Shown: piece by piece, positions 49,293 to 61,954 of the stretch
Layout of the letters: each line of letters begins with the position of its first letter
Position numbering within the stretch: position 1 is the stretch's first letter
NCBI RefSeq assembly: GCF_023856365.1
Contig: NW_026042830.1
Span: forward strand, 1 to 64,000
Direction of reading: 5' to 3'
Length of the DNA stretch: 64,000 nt
Source: Brienomyrus brachyistius
Lineage: Eukaryota > Chordata > Actinopteri > Osteoglossiformes > Mormyridae
Notes under the pieces: model-generated
The model's input: only the letters and a program-made list of their open reading frames with translations
Told to the model about the DNA's origin: nothing
The model's database searches: none
Position numbers and translations under genes: made by a program

Positions 49293-50262
49293 TTAATTAA
49301 AGTGAATCCTTATGTCACTCTACAAGAAAAGTACATCACATACATCACAGATATCGCACTTGGCAGTCAGTATTGCACATTGAGAGAAATTCTGCCATCT
49401 TATCGGATATAGGAAACACATGCTTGGGAGACTTATGCGCTGGTCTTGAATTGGGCTGCCTGCATTTCAGCAGGGGAACTTGACCTATAAAAACACACCA
49501 TGTAGTGCACAGATTCCCTGACATGCAGAACAACAGCGAAAAACAACACTGGAAAGGTTCATGTGCACCAAATTTACAGATGTAGCCGCTTGAATTTTCC
49601 CCTGTTTCCATGATGGGGCCTTGGCTGGTCCTTGGCTGGTCCATGACAGGTCCCTGCTGGGCCTTGGGTGGCACCTTGGCTATAATGAGATCCCCCACGA
49701 TGATGTGTGTAAAGTACTTGCAATGATTTATCCATCCACCAGGGAGAGCAGTGATTATGGAAGCAGAAATGACTTACCTGAAATCAGGTATTGTAACTCC
49801 ACTGCAGAAAATGAAAATCTAAGGAAGTATAATTTTCTTATATTTAGACAAAATTCCAATTTCATTAATAAACTGACTACACTGCAATAGATGGCCTGAG
49901 AAATGTAAGAAATTGTTTCTGTTGTGAGGCAAAGATGGCCTAAAACTAGCAAAATGTGTTTTAGTCAGTTTATTGATGAAATTAGAATTTTGTATTTTAC
50001 TTCACCTTTTGGAGATAAGGCGGACCCAAGATGTGTGCAATACAATAATTACAGGCCTAAACAAAGTAATACGGTTGCTTGTGGAGAATAAAGGTGGACA
50101 GAGTGGAAAATGAAAAATAAAAATGCTTATGGTTCTGTACTGTGCTTGAATAAAACGGACGCATTCCTTAGTCTGTTCTGTCTTTCCTTCTGGCTAACAG
50201 TCTGAAAGGCTGCTGATGGCTGCACATTCACAGGAGGGCTGGGGGCAGTCACGATGACGTGT

Positions 50263-50450
50263 GAATCTGTCATAAACTTCTCTGCTTGGCCACAATGAAA
50301 AGAGATATGTTTGCAGGGGATCAAGGTGAGGTTGTTTTCTTAACCTAAGAACACTGAACCAACGGTCAAGCATGGTGGTGGTAGTATCATGCTGTTTTGC
50401 TGACAGTACTGTACATGAGAACATTGCAGAAAGACAATGGGATAATGAAG
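50263..50450 (+). pseudogene. Tc1-like transposase remnant, unit 5
   Basis: Same remnant and same stops; no private change seen. Confidence 0.75.
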
Positions 50451-50605
50451 TAGCACTAGATAGATAGACTGGGATTTTTTGTCATAGTACCAGACACAAA
50501 AAGAGGAACATAAAAGAAACATAGCATAACAAGTATTTACTGTAACCCTATGGAGTCTGAGGCCTCTCACCCACTTTCAAAGTAGTCTGACAGGCCTTGA
50601 CATTT

Positions 50606-51577
50606 TACTGTTTTTCTGAATTGCTAAAACACATGTCCTAAAATCTCTCATCTCCTGTAATCAAACCACTAAGCACAAACTCTAAAATTCAAGCTAAACT
50701 CACAAAACCTTACGCTTGTCTTGCAAAATCAAACAATCTTCTCAAAACTATATTATCTTTGCTCAAAAGCAAACACTGTTTTCAGACCATGCATCTCGTC
50801 AGTTGGGTAAAGGTACACTACTGAACAGTCATAGCACTCTACAGCAAAAAATGAAAACAGTACCAATCAAAACTGTTGTTGACATGTAAATGAGAAACCG
50901 TAAGACTATAATAATAGTTAAAAAAAATTATGGTCGTCTACCATATGACTGATAATTAATATGTAACGTTTGCCATACTCAGTACTCCAGAAAAGTGACT
51001 GTAAAGAACAACGCCAAAAAGTAAACAAACGAGAGGCATATTACAGTAAAATGTTGTGCAACTGCCAAGCCAGAGTCACAGAAGAATATTCATCCTGCCT
51101 CATCGCCATGTCTCAGGGCTGGGTCTAGCGATGCTATACCTTGTTGAGTGATGCAGAAAGAATCCTCTGTGTGACCCATTTGTACCTTGACTTCAAAATG
51201 CAACTCCTATCCTTCTATGGCACGTATTCTATGTTCTAGTCACTCTTTGGCTTCCTCAAATGTTTAGAAATGTGTGTGAATAGTTTTGAGTCATTGTGTT
51301 CAAATGACTACTGTGTGCTGGCTGCGCTTAACTTCTGTGGCCTGTGTTTTCTATTTTGCATCAAAGTTCACCATAGCGCAAAATGTGTTTTGATGAATGG
51401 GAATGTGTTTTGAGTTTTGCAAAAAGGATGACTGAGATCTGCAAATTGTGTCTAACTAGGTGACCATGGTTTAAAGTTTTGCCAAAGAAGTAACTGATTC
51501 AATAAATGACTTTTGGCAATCGGCAGTTTTGTTCCCAAAACGATTTCTAATATTTCAGCAATTCAGAAAAACTGTTA
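50606..51577. mobile_element. TIR element, unit 5
   Basis: Same ends. The interior carries A at 51138 (shared with unit 6) and A at 51330 (shared with units 4 and 6). Confidence 0.55.
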
Positions 51578-52788
51578 AATATTTCACCTGTCTAAAAAAC
51601 ATTTATCCCAAAGTGCTACGAATGCTTTTATTCAGCACAAACTCAGCACCAATAATCTGTCAACATTTAGAATGTGATTATTCTATATATATTTTTTTTT
51701 TTTGTTAAAATCTACTTTAAACATACACTTTTCAAAAACTTATTTTCAGTGGTGCTGACAAATTGTAAAAAATCACATTATAAATATTTCTAGCCTAAGC
51801 TTGAGTTCTGAAGCTTACAGACATAGGGGATGGCTACACAAAGGTGAATGAGACATTCAGAAAATTGTATGAGGTTTGATTACTAAAGTGTTACAACTTT
51901 GAAGTGACTTTGGAGTCACCAGACCTTTGCATACTGTCAATGGCCCATCAGTCTGGACTGTCTGTCACTGCTCTTCACACCAATCAGTTTGGAAAGGCAG
52001 TGTGAATTTTACAGGTTTTTTTTTCATTTGCTAAGACAAATACTGCAATACTGAAGTTGCTTTCTCAAAACTCTTCATGCAGTCACCACAACATTTACTT
52101 ATGTGGGCTAAACTGTTTAGCATTTCACTTTGCTTTCATACAAAATGCAATCAATGACTAAATGCTTCAAAAGCCATGGATTCCTGTCTCACTCACAATA
52201 TTACATTTTCAGAGGCCAATTTGCACATACCTACATACTGACCCAAAAACTGCTAATAAGACAGTCAAAACTGAAACATGTCATTTTGCTAAATCACTAT
52301 CAAGACCCTTTCTAAAACAGATTGTAAAAAACACATAATACAAAGAAATTATGTCAGTTGACACAAGATCAAACAATGAATGTTGGATGCCAGGATATTC
52401 CTCCAGAGCAATGCCAAGGATGGATCAGGCATGTGGAGATGCTACCCTAGATACTACCCTGTCTTAGCAATTGAAAACAACTGTAAGAAAAGACACAATA
52501 CTAGCCTTTTTACAGTTTATAACATGCAACGGATTAAACGTCGATGAATAAAATGTGCAATCACATTATTCCAGGAACAATGCAAAACAATAAATGAATA
52601 TTAGAACAACAAATTGTCACTCCTGATCAGGATGCCAAGCTTCAAAACAGTTCCTGTCTCGTTACTGTATGACATCATAGCGCTGGATTAGTATGTACCG
52701 GCATGCTCGCTATCCAAGTACCTAGCCCTGTTTGTCTCCGGTGTTGTAAAAACTTTGGCTGTAGCTTCAGTTTACTTTAAAGTATCAA

Positions 52789-53428
52789 TTATGCCAGAAG
52801 CTTGCTAATGGCTACCAAAAGATTCTCGTTGATACTTGTTGTACTTGTGTATGAACTTGTGACCACAACTAAAATGTGTTTTTGTAAAGAAAGCGCCATC
52901 TCATGGCAACACCCTGCAAGTGAATAAATGAGCGCGTTCAGACGAGAATTTAGGCACACCCCCAGAAGGAGGGGGGTTACTCCCGTTGGCTGGCTTTTGC
53001 CAATGTGGGACATGTTCACCTGTTACCTTACCATTTGACGTCGCTTTCCTGTTATGTTCAAACACATCACAGCCACAGATTTTACGGATTTCATTGTGCA
53101 GTACAGCAGACATGCTGAAAAGAGCCCCGTATTTTTACTGCTTCATGGTAACAAATCACCGTTGGGCTAAAGGTGAACCATTTTATTATTTAGTATCCTA
53201 AGACACGTAGTTCCAAAATAAGATAGTTATCACAGACTGCAAGATTCAACAAGACCAGCCAAGCCTGTTCTGACTTTCATTCTTCGAGTGCTGAGATATT
53301 CTAGGCATCATTTTGCCGTTCTTACCATGGCTGACTGAACCGGGGATGTCTTCCGGAGCAATCCGGACACTGACGGCGTCATTTGGCAGGAGCCAGTCGG
53401 TTCTCCGCAGGTAGATGAAGGCAGACAT
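52789..53428 (-). CDS. Gene B, unit 6 copy (Ile10Thr)
   Basis: Exons at 53326-53428, 53032-53114 and 52789-52913. The change at 53400 turns residue 10 of exon 1 from Ile to Thr; it is shared with unit 7. A further private change near 53562 lies upstream of the start codon. Confidence 0.4.
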
Positions 53429-54400
53429 CTTTCGCGTCTTGTCTTTTGCTGGGAAAGTGCAAATCTGAGCTGCTTTGAATGTTTGAATCAAAACTCGAAA
53501 CGGAATTAGAATTGTTATGATGCGGTTGCTAAGATATGGTGGTCGATTAGTGTCAGCGCGCCGCAAAGTCTTCAAGCACTTTAATCAAATGACCAGACAC
53601 ACGATATATATTGACAAAAGCGCGGAAAGATAATAGAAGCACCGTAAATTTAGAAGACACGCCTAAAAACAGAAAATGTTATAAATAAAATGTATTGAAG
53701 TATTTAAATAGAATTCCTTCCTGGCAGCAAGTAACGCGAGAGCTGCAGACGTGACGTTCCACAGACTCCCAGAATTCACAGCGATCGTTAAGCGACCCAT
53801 TCAATCAGAATAGAAGGAAATGGCGAGGAGACGTTCTTATCTCACACTGGTTTTTATTTACAACTGAATGTTTAGCACACTTGGAAAATTCTGTAATCCA
53901 TCTTCAGCCATTTCACTCTTCCACTGTAGCAACGCAAAGTGAAGAATTCTGAACAATGATGGCGGCACATTCGCAGCTGCTCCGAACTCTCCAGTGTTCC
54001 TCTGACTGTGTTTTATTGGTTTATTTGCTTCCGGTACCAGTATTTTACGCATCCTTGTTCTTCTTTACTGTTGGTGTATGTTTCTTTGATTTTATATTGT
54101 ATTTTACTTGTACTTTTATCCTTAACATGGCGTCGACAGCCTTGCTCCAAAGACATCTCATTGTATTTGCACAGTGACAGTAACGCTATCTTATCTTGCG
54201 AGAGGAAGTAGCATAAGGCTGTACTGCTAACGTTAGCATTAGCAAGCCTAGCAGTGTTGGTAGTAAGGCGTTACTATAATCCCACTACTCTTGTCTGTAA
54301 GGAGTAATGTAACTAATTGCCATTAAAAAACACGGAAGGTGCTGAAATTTAAATGCACTCTTTACCTTTGTCTTGCGTGAAAATATTAATGGATAAAGGC

Positions 54401-54976
54401 AGCATGTTCCCTTAATTTCCCGTTTATGATGTAACGCCACCCGACCTGACCATGGCGCAATGAATGGGTGGTATTGTAGGTACGCTGATAGATACAATTA
54501 GACGGTTGTATTGTCTGGCACTGTCATAGCTGCAACACTGAAATAATATAACTAGCCAGAGAGCACACATGCATTGGCACTATGTCTCCGCGATGCTTGA
54601 AAACCCATCAGCAAACATCTCTGTGTTGCAGAAACATCGCCACCGACCATTTGCACCCACCACACGTCGAAACTCCTGGCAGACACATGGTCCAATCCCA
54701 CCCGTATTAAAAGTACATTTATATGCGGTAATTGATGAGTAGTAATTTCCAGTAACCTGCACAACACTGCTGACTAGTGACGTTGCCGCCGTTGGCTGAA
54801 TCCGCAGTAGTTATGGTGCTATGATGTTAGATTGTTACAGGGACTGTGATAAATGCAGACCCCTCTATTATGGTTGCGTTAAAAAAAAAAAAAGCAAACA
54901 TTTGTACTCAGATTTCATGGCGGTGTGCTTTTTATACCTTGACAAGTTTTCCTGAGATCAGATTAAAAAAATTCCA
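54401..54976 (+). repeat. Direct repeat A, unit 6
   Basis: Short form, with a private C-to-G change near 54448 (CCTGACCATGG). Confidence 0.9.
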
Positions 54977-55956
54977 AAATATAGCAGCATATTGACGTGT
55001 ATTCTCTGTATCTTAAAACGTGGCGGGTCGTCAGACTCGGATACACAGCTCTATGGTCCACACAGAGGAAACGAAGAACCTGCACTTTGCTAAGTCACGA
55101 AGTTATCTTTTGTCATGTGACTACGTTTACGTGCCTTGACGCAATTAAGATGTTTTCATGTGTTTTTAATGGCGCAGTTACAGAGCATAGCCATGTAAAC
55201 GCATTAATGGGGGAATCTCATTTATAAAGGCTTCGTGTGACCGAAAAAGATGACAAACATTCATACTTACATTTGTAAGGAGATTTTGGGATTTATAAAG
55301 AAAAGGGTACGCTGGGAAAAGAACTCCTACGTTCTGCGAACGAGGCTGACGGGGATGCTGTTTCGACAGAATCCTGTAGAGGGCACTGTGCACGCTAAAT
55401 TGAAGGCTCCAGGAATGTTTTCTGCTTTTCATTTTACTAAGAGAATAATAATGATTCAAATGTTTTTGGTCACACGGCCATTGGCTCTGAAATTAAACTG
55501 TCCTTTTAAATAAAACTGTTTACATTTGCAAACTGTATTGTATGCTGTGTTTGAATGTTCCGATATCGTTATTAGATATTTCACTGCATGTTTTTCAACA
55601 AAATGCCCTCTGAAATTGGTACTCTGTCACTAAGACGTACTGTACAAACAATGCATTTTCTGCCCAGGGTAAAGGCTTCTTATTCAGTTTCCCTACAGGG
55701 GATAGCTGGGGTCCGTGGGATGTTTGGAAGTTAGTGTCAGGGCATTCTGGTAGAATGTGACCTTTGGCAACAATGGGCTGGACAGCTCTGTGCTCATCTT
55801 GTCTCATCTGGGACTCCCACCATCACTGCCACTGAGCATCTCCTCTACAGGCAAACACTGAAGTGCCACCAAGACCAGCAGGTGGCTCTGGGATGCAACC
55901 ACTTCTGAGGCCAGATGAGGGAGCCACTAATGATGGCTTGAAGAGATATCAGTGTT

Positions 55957-56292
55957 AGCATGTTCCCCTAATTTCCTGTTTATGATGTAACGCCATCCGA
56001 CCTCACCGTGGCGTGATGAATGTGTGATATTGTAGGTACGCTGACAGATACAATTAGACGGTTGTATTGTCTGGCACTGTCATGGCTGCAACGCTGAAAT
56101 AATATAACTAGCCAGAGAGCACACATGCATTGGCACTATATCTCCGCGATGCTTGAAAACCCATCAGCAAACATCTCTGTGTTGCAGAAACATCGCCACC
56201 GATCATTTGATTCCATATTCCCCCGATGTTGGCGCGATGTTAAAGTGATCAATATGCAACCTTTAGCCCACTCTTATCTTCCTTTATCAGGC

Positions 56293-56324
<32 letters not shown>

Positions 56325-56699
56325 CAGGTTAGGTCAAGCTGGGGGAGCATGCGCTGATGCTGCCCCTTGCCGCACCCACCACACGTCGAAACTCCTCGCA
56401 GACTCATGGCCCAGTCCCACCCTCGTTATAAGTACTTTTATATGCAGTAATTGATAACTAGTAATTTCCAGTAACCTGCACAACGCTGCTGGCTAGTAAC
56501 GTTGCCACCGTTGGCTGAATCCGCAATAGTTGTGGTGCTATGATGTTAGATTGTTACAGGGACTGTGATAAATGCAAATGCAGACCCCTCTATTATGGTT
56601 GCGTTAAAAAGGTAAACATTTTACTCAGATTTCATGCATTTGGTGGTGTGCTTTTTATACCATGACAAGTTTTCCTAAAATCAGATTTAAATAATTGCA
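55957..56699 (+). repeat. Direct repeat B, unit 6
   Basis: Long form, with the longest TA run of the array (56293-56324, 32 bp against 28 bp elsewhere). Confidence 0.9.
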
Positions 56700-56907
56700 G
56701 GCTTTTCGATCCTGAACACAGCTATTCCCAAATCAGGAAGTAATGTTCTGAGTCGGGATGCTCTCCACAGCGCCGTAGTAGAAAGTCCAGTGTTGAGACC
56801 AGCATTATAAGCGGTGGTCCGGGCGTTCACTGCAGCGCGGATCAATCTGTCAACCCACGGTTCCTGATTGGGGAAGAGTGTGAACCATCAGTGTAAAAAT
56901 CCATAAC

Positions 56908-57120
56908 ATGCAGCTTGATTATGGCAGAGGACATTGTGCCCAAATATTAAGGGAGGGAGTATTTAGAGATGACAATGATTATCTTCCCAGTGATGATTTG
57001 TGGCTTATCCGCTCTTTCAGAGTGCCAAGAGTGATTCTGGTAGAACTGAACGATGAATTTGTCGCGGAACATACCGAAAGGAACTGGCAGACAGATCAGG
57101 GATATCCCAGCCCATTTTGA
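56908..57120 (+). pseudogene. HARBI1-like fragment, unit 6
   Basis: Same 70-codon frame. A private T-to-C change lies upstream near 56819. Confidence 0.65.
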
Positions 57121-58662
57121 GTTCCATTATTCCTCAAGTTGTGCCTGGTTTTAACCAACTGTCAAGATAATATTTTAAGTTTCCCTAGTGTGGATGTAGT
57201 TCAACGTATTTAGAATACATGTGTAATTGCTTCTGAGCATTTTCTGATTTGTATTTTAGTGGGCGGGAAAAAAAAATGTCAGAAAATACTTTGAGAGATC
57301 TTACTGTATGTGTCTGACGCATTTGAAAGTATTAACAAAAATGTGTAGTTTTATTTATTAGTTTGCTTTCTGTCATTTTAAGGACCTTTATCACTAGGCT
57401 TACAGACATTTTAATATAGCCCATCACTGCCTGTGGCAAGATGCAAGTAAGTCACGTGACACACCCTGTTGGGCCCAGCTTGCTCACCGCGAACATTGTT
57501 TTCCCATGACTAGTAAACCAAGGGGAGAAGCTGCGTTGGTGCCTGGTGCAAATTGACAAAGTATGCAGGAAAGTACGCTATCAAATATTCCTCACTGAAT
57601 GTCATTATAGGCGGGAAAAATAAAGCAATTAGCAAGCAGCAGTGCTGTACTCTACAACTTGTGGATTAATTTGCCAGCCTGCTAGTGACATTCTAGTTAA
57701 CTTCACAGGCATGACCAGGCAGTGGCGTATCGTGGTTTGTCACATATGCAGGATTCATTACAAGTGGAGAAGTCAGCTGTGTTAAAAATCAGCTAAACTG
57801 AAATGGAAGGCTTGTAGTATAAGGGAGAAGGTGAAGGAGAATGTCTTTTATGTGTTTTAAGTTGATTAAGTTTACATATGGTAAAGGTTCATTGTCTCTT
57901 CAAATGAGTGCTTGCAAATTTAAGGATCTAGGAAATTAGCTTAGTCTACTGTTGCAATAATACACAGCTGCAGACTCTTAATGCCACTCTCTGGCTCCTT
58001 CCGGTTGGTGGACGCATGTGCAGAAAACAAAGAAACAACAACTTTTTTGCTGTTTCACAAGCTTTCAAAGTAGAGTTCCATGGCACCTTTAAACTTAAAG
58101 GCCTGTATTTGCAGTAGAATGGTCATGCAATTTGGATTTAACACCAAAAAAATGTCCCTGTGCGTGCAGCATTTAATGAATTACCCCTCTATACTTTTTG
58201 CACTGCACTTGAGATCTGAAGAGTCCTTTAATTCAATAGCAAGACCACTACAATTCTCTACATGTACATCAGTTTAACCAATCATTATTTAAACTAATCA
58301 AATTTTGTGTCAAACTTCACAATATTTTAAATAACCTCACAGACACAAACCATACGCAAAATAATCCATATTTATTTAATAGAAAAACAAGAATAAGAAG
58401 TCTTATCTTAACCTATTCTTATCTTATCCTATGTAATCTTATGTCATACTATCTTACTTTAATCTTAACTTATCCTATCTTAGTCTTATCTTATTCTATG
58501 TTATCTTACATTATATACAACCTTATCTTAACCTATTCTTAGTCTTATCCTATGTAATCTTATATCATACAATCTTAGGATTAGTTAAGATAAGGTTAAA
58601 CTACCTTAATCTTATATTATCCTAAGTACTTGTGAGATGTCTCACCTAATTATTTACAGGTT

Positions 58663-59625
58663 CTATGAAAAACTATTTACATCACACTGATAGCCCATCT
58701 CCACAGCCATCTCCAGGACCCCGGGGATGGCACTTAGCTGATCCAGCGCCTCATCATCAAATATCAGCTCAGCTTGGGCACCCTCATTATCACCATATGA
58801 GTAGTGATTCTCTGAATTTTGATTCTTCCCCTGCTTGCAGATGTAAACTGCATGTTGAAAATCATTCCAAAACTGATTACACCAGTAATGAGCAAGGCAC
58901 TTGGCATCATAGGTCATTTTAGAATAGTTGCATAGATAAAAGTTATGCATCTTATTGAATCTTTCCATTTTCTCAAAAACAACAGAAGGGGAAATAAGTA
59001 GGGGTGTCGGACCCGTAACCAGCTCAGATGAGGGGGCTGCAGCTTGCGCTGGAACCTGATACAGAGGGGTGGGATGAACTGTGGCTGGAGGTGAAGATGG
59101 GTGTGGAGATGGGCTTACAGGTGAGACTACACATGGTGACGGAGGAGGAGAGTCTGTAAAAAAAGATGGGGATGGAGAGGAGGCAAAAGAGGATGGGACT
59201 GGTGATGGAAATAAGAAGGAAGTGGAGGAGAAGGCTGGTGAGCAGGGCTCAGGCTCTGACATTGATGGAGTGCGACACAGGATGGTAGCAACCTCGTCGT
59301 CACTCTGGGTGAGATCCACACACGGGATCTTGTCACCCACCTGGATTGAATCAAAGGGGTTACTGAAGGTTAGCAGGTTCTGCAAATTTTTTGTAAATGG
59401 CCCCTTCTGTTTTTTACACTTCTTTCTACGGCCTGACCGGCCTCCCGCCGTATTTCTACGGCGTCTTCTGCCCTGCTGAGCCCTGCTGGTCGCCAACGGG
59501 ATGGGAGCAGATCCAGATATGGTTTGGGAGCTGGGTGCCGGTGGCCCAGTGCGGCATTTCTTCTGACGGCCTCCACTGCTGGTACTGGTTCGTCCTTTTG
59601 GATTATAAAGATAGGGGACACACAT
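58663..59625 (-). CDS. ORF320, unit 6 copy
   Basis: Intact and identical in protein sequence to the other copies, even though unit 6 has the most private substitutions outside unit 1. None of those found fall in this frame. Confidence 0.7.
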   Translation of the reverse strand: MCVPYLYNPKGRTSTSSGGRQKKCRTGPPAPSSQTISGSAPIPLATSRAQQGRRRRRNTAGGRSGRRKKCKKQKGPFTKNLQNLLTFSNPFDSIQVGDKIPCVDLTQSDDEVATILCRTPSMSEPEPCSPAFSSTSFLFPSPVPSSFASSPSPSFFTDSPPPSPCVVSPVSPSPHPSSPPATVHPTPLYQVPAQAAAPSSELVTGPTPLLISPSVVFEKMERFNKMHNFYLCNYSKMTYDAKCLAHYWCNQFWNDFQHAVYICKQGKNQNSENHYSYGDNEGAQAELIFDDEALDQLSAIPGVLEMAVEMGYQCDVNSFS

Positions 59626-60595
59626 TTAATTAAAGTGAATCCTTATGTCACTCTACAAGAAAAGTACATCACATACATCACAGATATCGCACTTGGCAGT
59701 CAGTATTGCACATTGAGAGAAATTCTGCCATCTTATCGGATATAGGAAACACATGCTTGGGAGACTTATGCGCTGGTCTTGAATTGGGCTGCCTGCATTT
59801 CAGCAGGGGAACTTGACCTATAAAAACACACCATGTAGTGCACAGATTCCCTGACATGCAGAACAACAGCGAAAAACAACACTGGAAAGGTTCATGTGCA
59901 CCAAATTTACAGATGTAGCCGCTTGAATTTTCCCCTGTTTCCATGATGGGGCCTTGGCTGGTCCTTGGCTGGTCCATGACAGGTCCCTGCTGGGCCTTGG
60001 GTGGCACCTTGGCTATAATGAGATCCCCCACGATGATGTGTGTAAAGTACTTGCAATGATTTATCCATCCACCAGGGAGAGCAGTGATTATGGAAGCAGA
60101 AATGACTTACCTGAAATCAGGTATTGTAACTCCACTGCAGAAAATGAAAATCTAAGGAAGTATAATTTTCTTATATTTAGACAAAATTCCAATTTCATTA
60201 ATAAACTGACTACACTGCAATAGATGGCCTGAGAAATGTAAGAAATTGTTTCTGTTGTGAGCCAAAGATGGCCTAAAACTAGCAAAATGTGTTTTAGTCA
60301 GTTTATTGATGAAATTAGAATTTTGTATTTTACTTCACCTTTTGGAGATAAGGCGGACCCAAGATGTGTGCAATACAATAATTACAGGCCTAAACAAAGT
60401 AATACGGTTGCTTGTGGAGAATAAAGGTGGACAGAGTGGAAAATGAAAAATAAAAATGCTTATGGTTCTGTACTGTGCTTGAATAAAACGGACGCATTCC
60501 TTAGTCTGTTCTGTCTTTCCTTCTGGCTAACAGTCTGAAAGGCTGCTGATGGCTGCACATTCACAGGAGGGCTGGGGGCAGTCACGATGACGTGT

Positions 60596-60783
60596 GAATC
60601 TGTCATAAACTTCTCTGCTTGGCCACAATGAAAAGAGATATGTTTGCAGGGGATCAAGGTGAGGTTGTTTTCTTAACCTAAGAACACTGAACCAACGGTC
60701 AAGCATGGTGGTGGTAGTATCATGCTGTTTTGCTGACAGTACTGTACATGAGAACATTGCAGAAAGACAATGGGATAATGAAG
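60596..60783 (+). pseudogene. Tc1-like transposase remnant, unit 6
   Basis: Same remnant and same stops; no private change seen. Confidence 0.75.
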
Positions 60784-60938
60784 TAGCACTAGATAGATAG
60801 ACTGGGATTTTTTGTCATAGTACCAGACACAAAAAGAGGAACATAAAAGAAACATAGCATAACAAGTATTTACTGTAACCCTATGGAGTCTGAGGCCTCT
60901 CACCCACTTTCAAAGTAGTCTGACAGGCCTTGACATTT

Positions 60939-61910
60939 TACTGTTTTTCTGAATTGCTAAAACACATGTCCTAAAATCTCTCATCTCCTGTAATCAAACC
61001 ACTAAGCACAAACTCTAAAATTCAAGCTAAACTCACAAAACCTTACGCTTGTCTTGCAAAATCAAACAATCTTCTCAAAACTATATTATCTTTGCTCAAA
61101 AGCAAACACTGTTTTCAGACCATGCATCTCGTCAGTTGGGTAAAGGTACACTACTGAACAGTCATAGCACTCTACAGCAAAAAATGAAAACAGTACCAAT
61201 CAAAACTGTTGTTGACATGTAAATGAGAAACCGTAAGACTATAATAATAGTTAAAAAAAATTATGGTCGTCTACCATATGACTGATAATTAATATGTAAC
61301 GTTTGCCATACTCAGTACTCCAGAAAAGTGACTGTAAAGAACAACGCCAAAAAGTAAACAAACGAGAGGCATATTACAGTAAAATGTTGTGCAACTGCCA
61401 AGCCAGAGTCACAGAAGAATATTCATCCTGCCTCATCGCCATGTCTCAGGGCTGGGTCTAGCGATGCTATACCTTGTTGAGTGATGCAGAAAGAATCCTC
61501 TGTGTGACCCATTTGTACCTTGACTTCAAAATGCAACTCCTATCCTTCTATGGCACGTATTCTATGTTCTAGTCACTCTTTGGCTTCCTCAAATGTTTAG
61601 AAATGTGTGTGAATAGTTTTGAGTCATTGTGTTCAAATGACTACTGTGTGCTGGCTGCGCTTAACTTCTGTGGCCTGTGTTTTCTATTTTGCATCAAAGT
61701 TCACCATAGCGCAAAATGTGTTTTGATGAATGGGAATGTGTTTTGAGTTTTGCAAAAAGGATGACTGAGATCTGCAAATTGTGTCTAACTAGGTGACCAT
61801 GGTTTAAAGTTTTGCCAAAGAAGTAACTGATTCAATAAATGACTTTTGGCAATCGGCAGTTTTGTTCCCAAAACGATTTCTAATATTTCAGCAATTCAGA
61901 AAAACTGTTA
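60939..61910. mobile_element. TIR element, unit 6
   Basis: Same ends. Interior variants at 61471 and 61663 match those of unit 5. Confidence 0.55.
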
Positions 61911-61954
61911 AATATTTCACCTGTCTAAAAAACATTTATCCCAAAGTGCTACGA

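Larger units (their letters stand above)
41290..51621. repeat. Macrosatellite unit 5 (10,332 bp)
   Basis: Complete unit. It has one private extra G near 44951-44953. With unit 6 it shares an A at 51138 (unit 6: 61471), where the other complete units have C. Confidence 0.97.
51622..61954. repeat. Macrosatellite unit 6 (10,333 bp)
   Basis: Complete unit and the richest in private changes outside unit 1: the TA run at 56293-56324 is 4 bp longer than in the others, with single-base changes near 53562, 54448, 56819 and 60262. It shares a G at 53400 with unit 7; this changes an Ile to Thr in exon 1 of gene B. Confidence 0.97.
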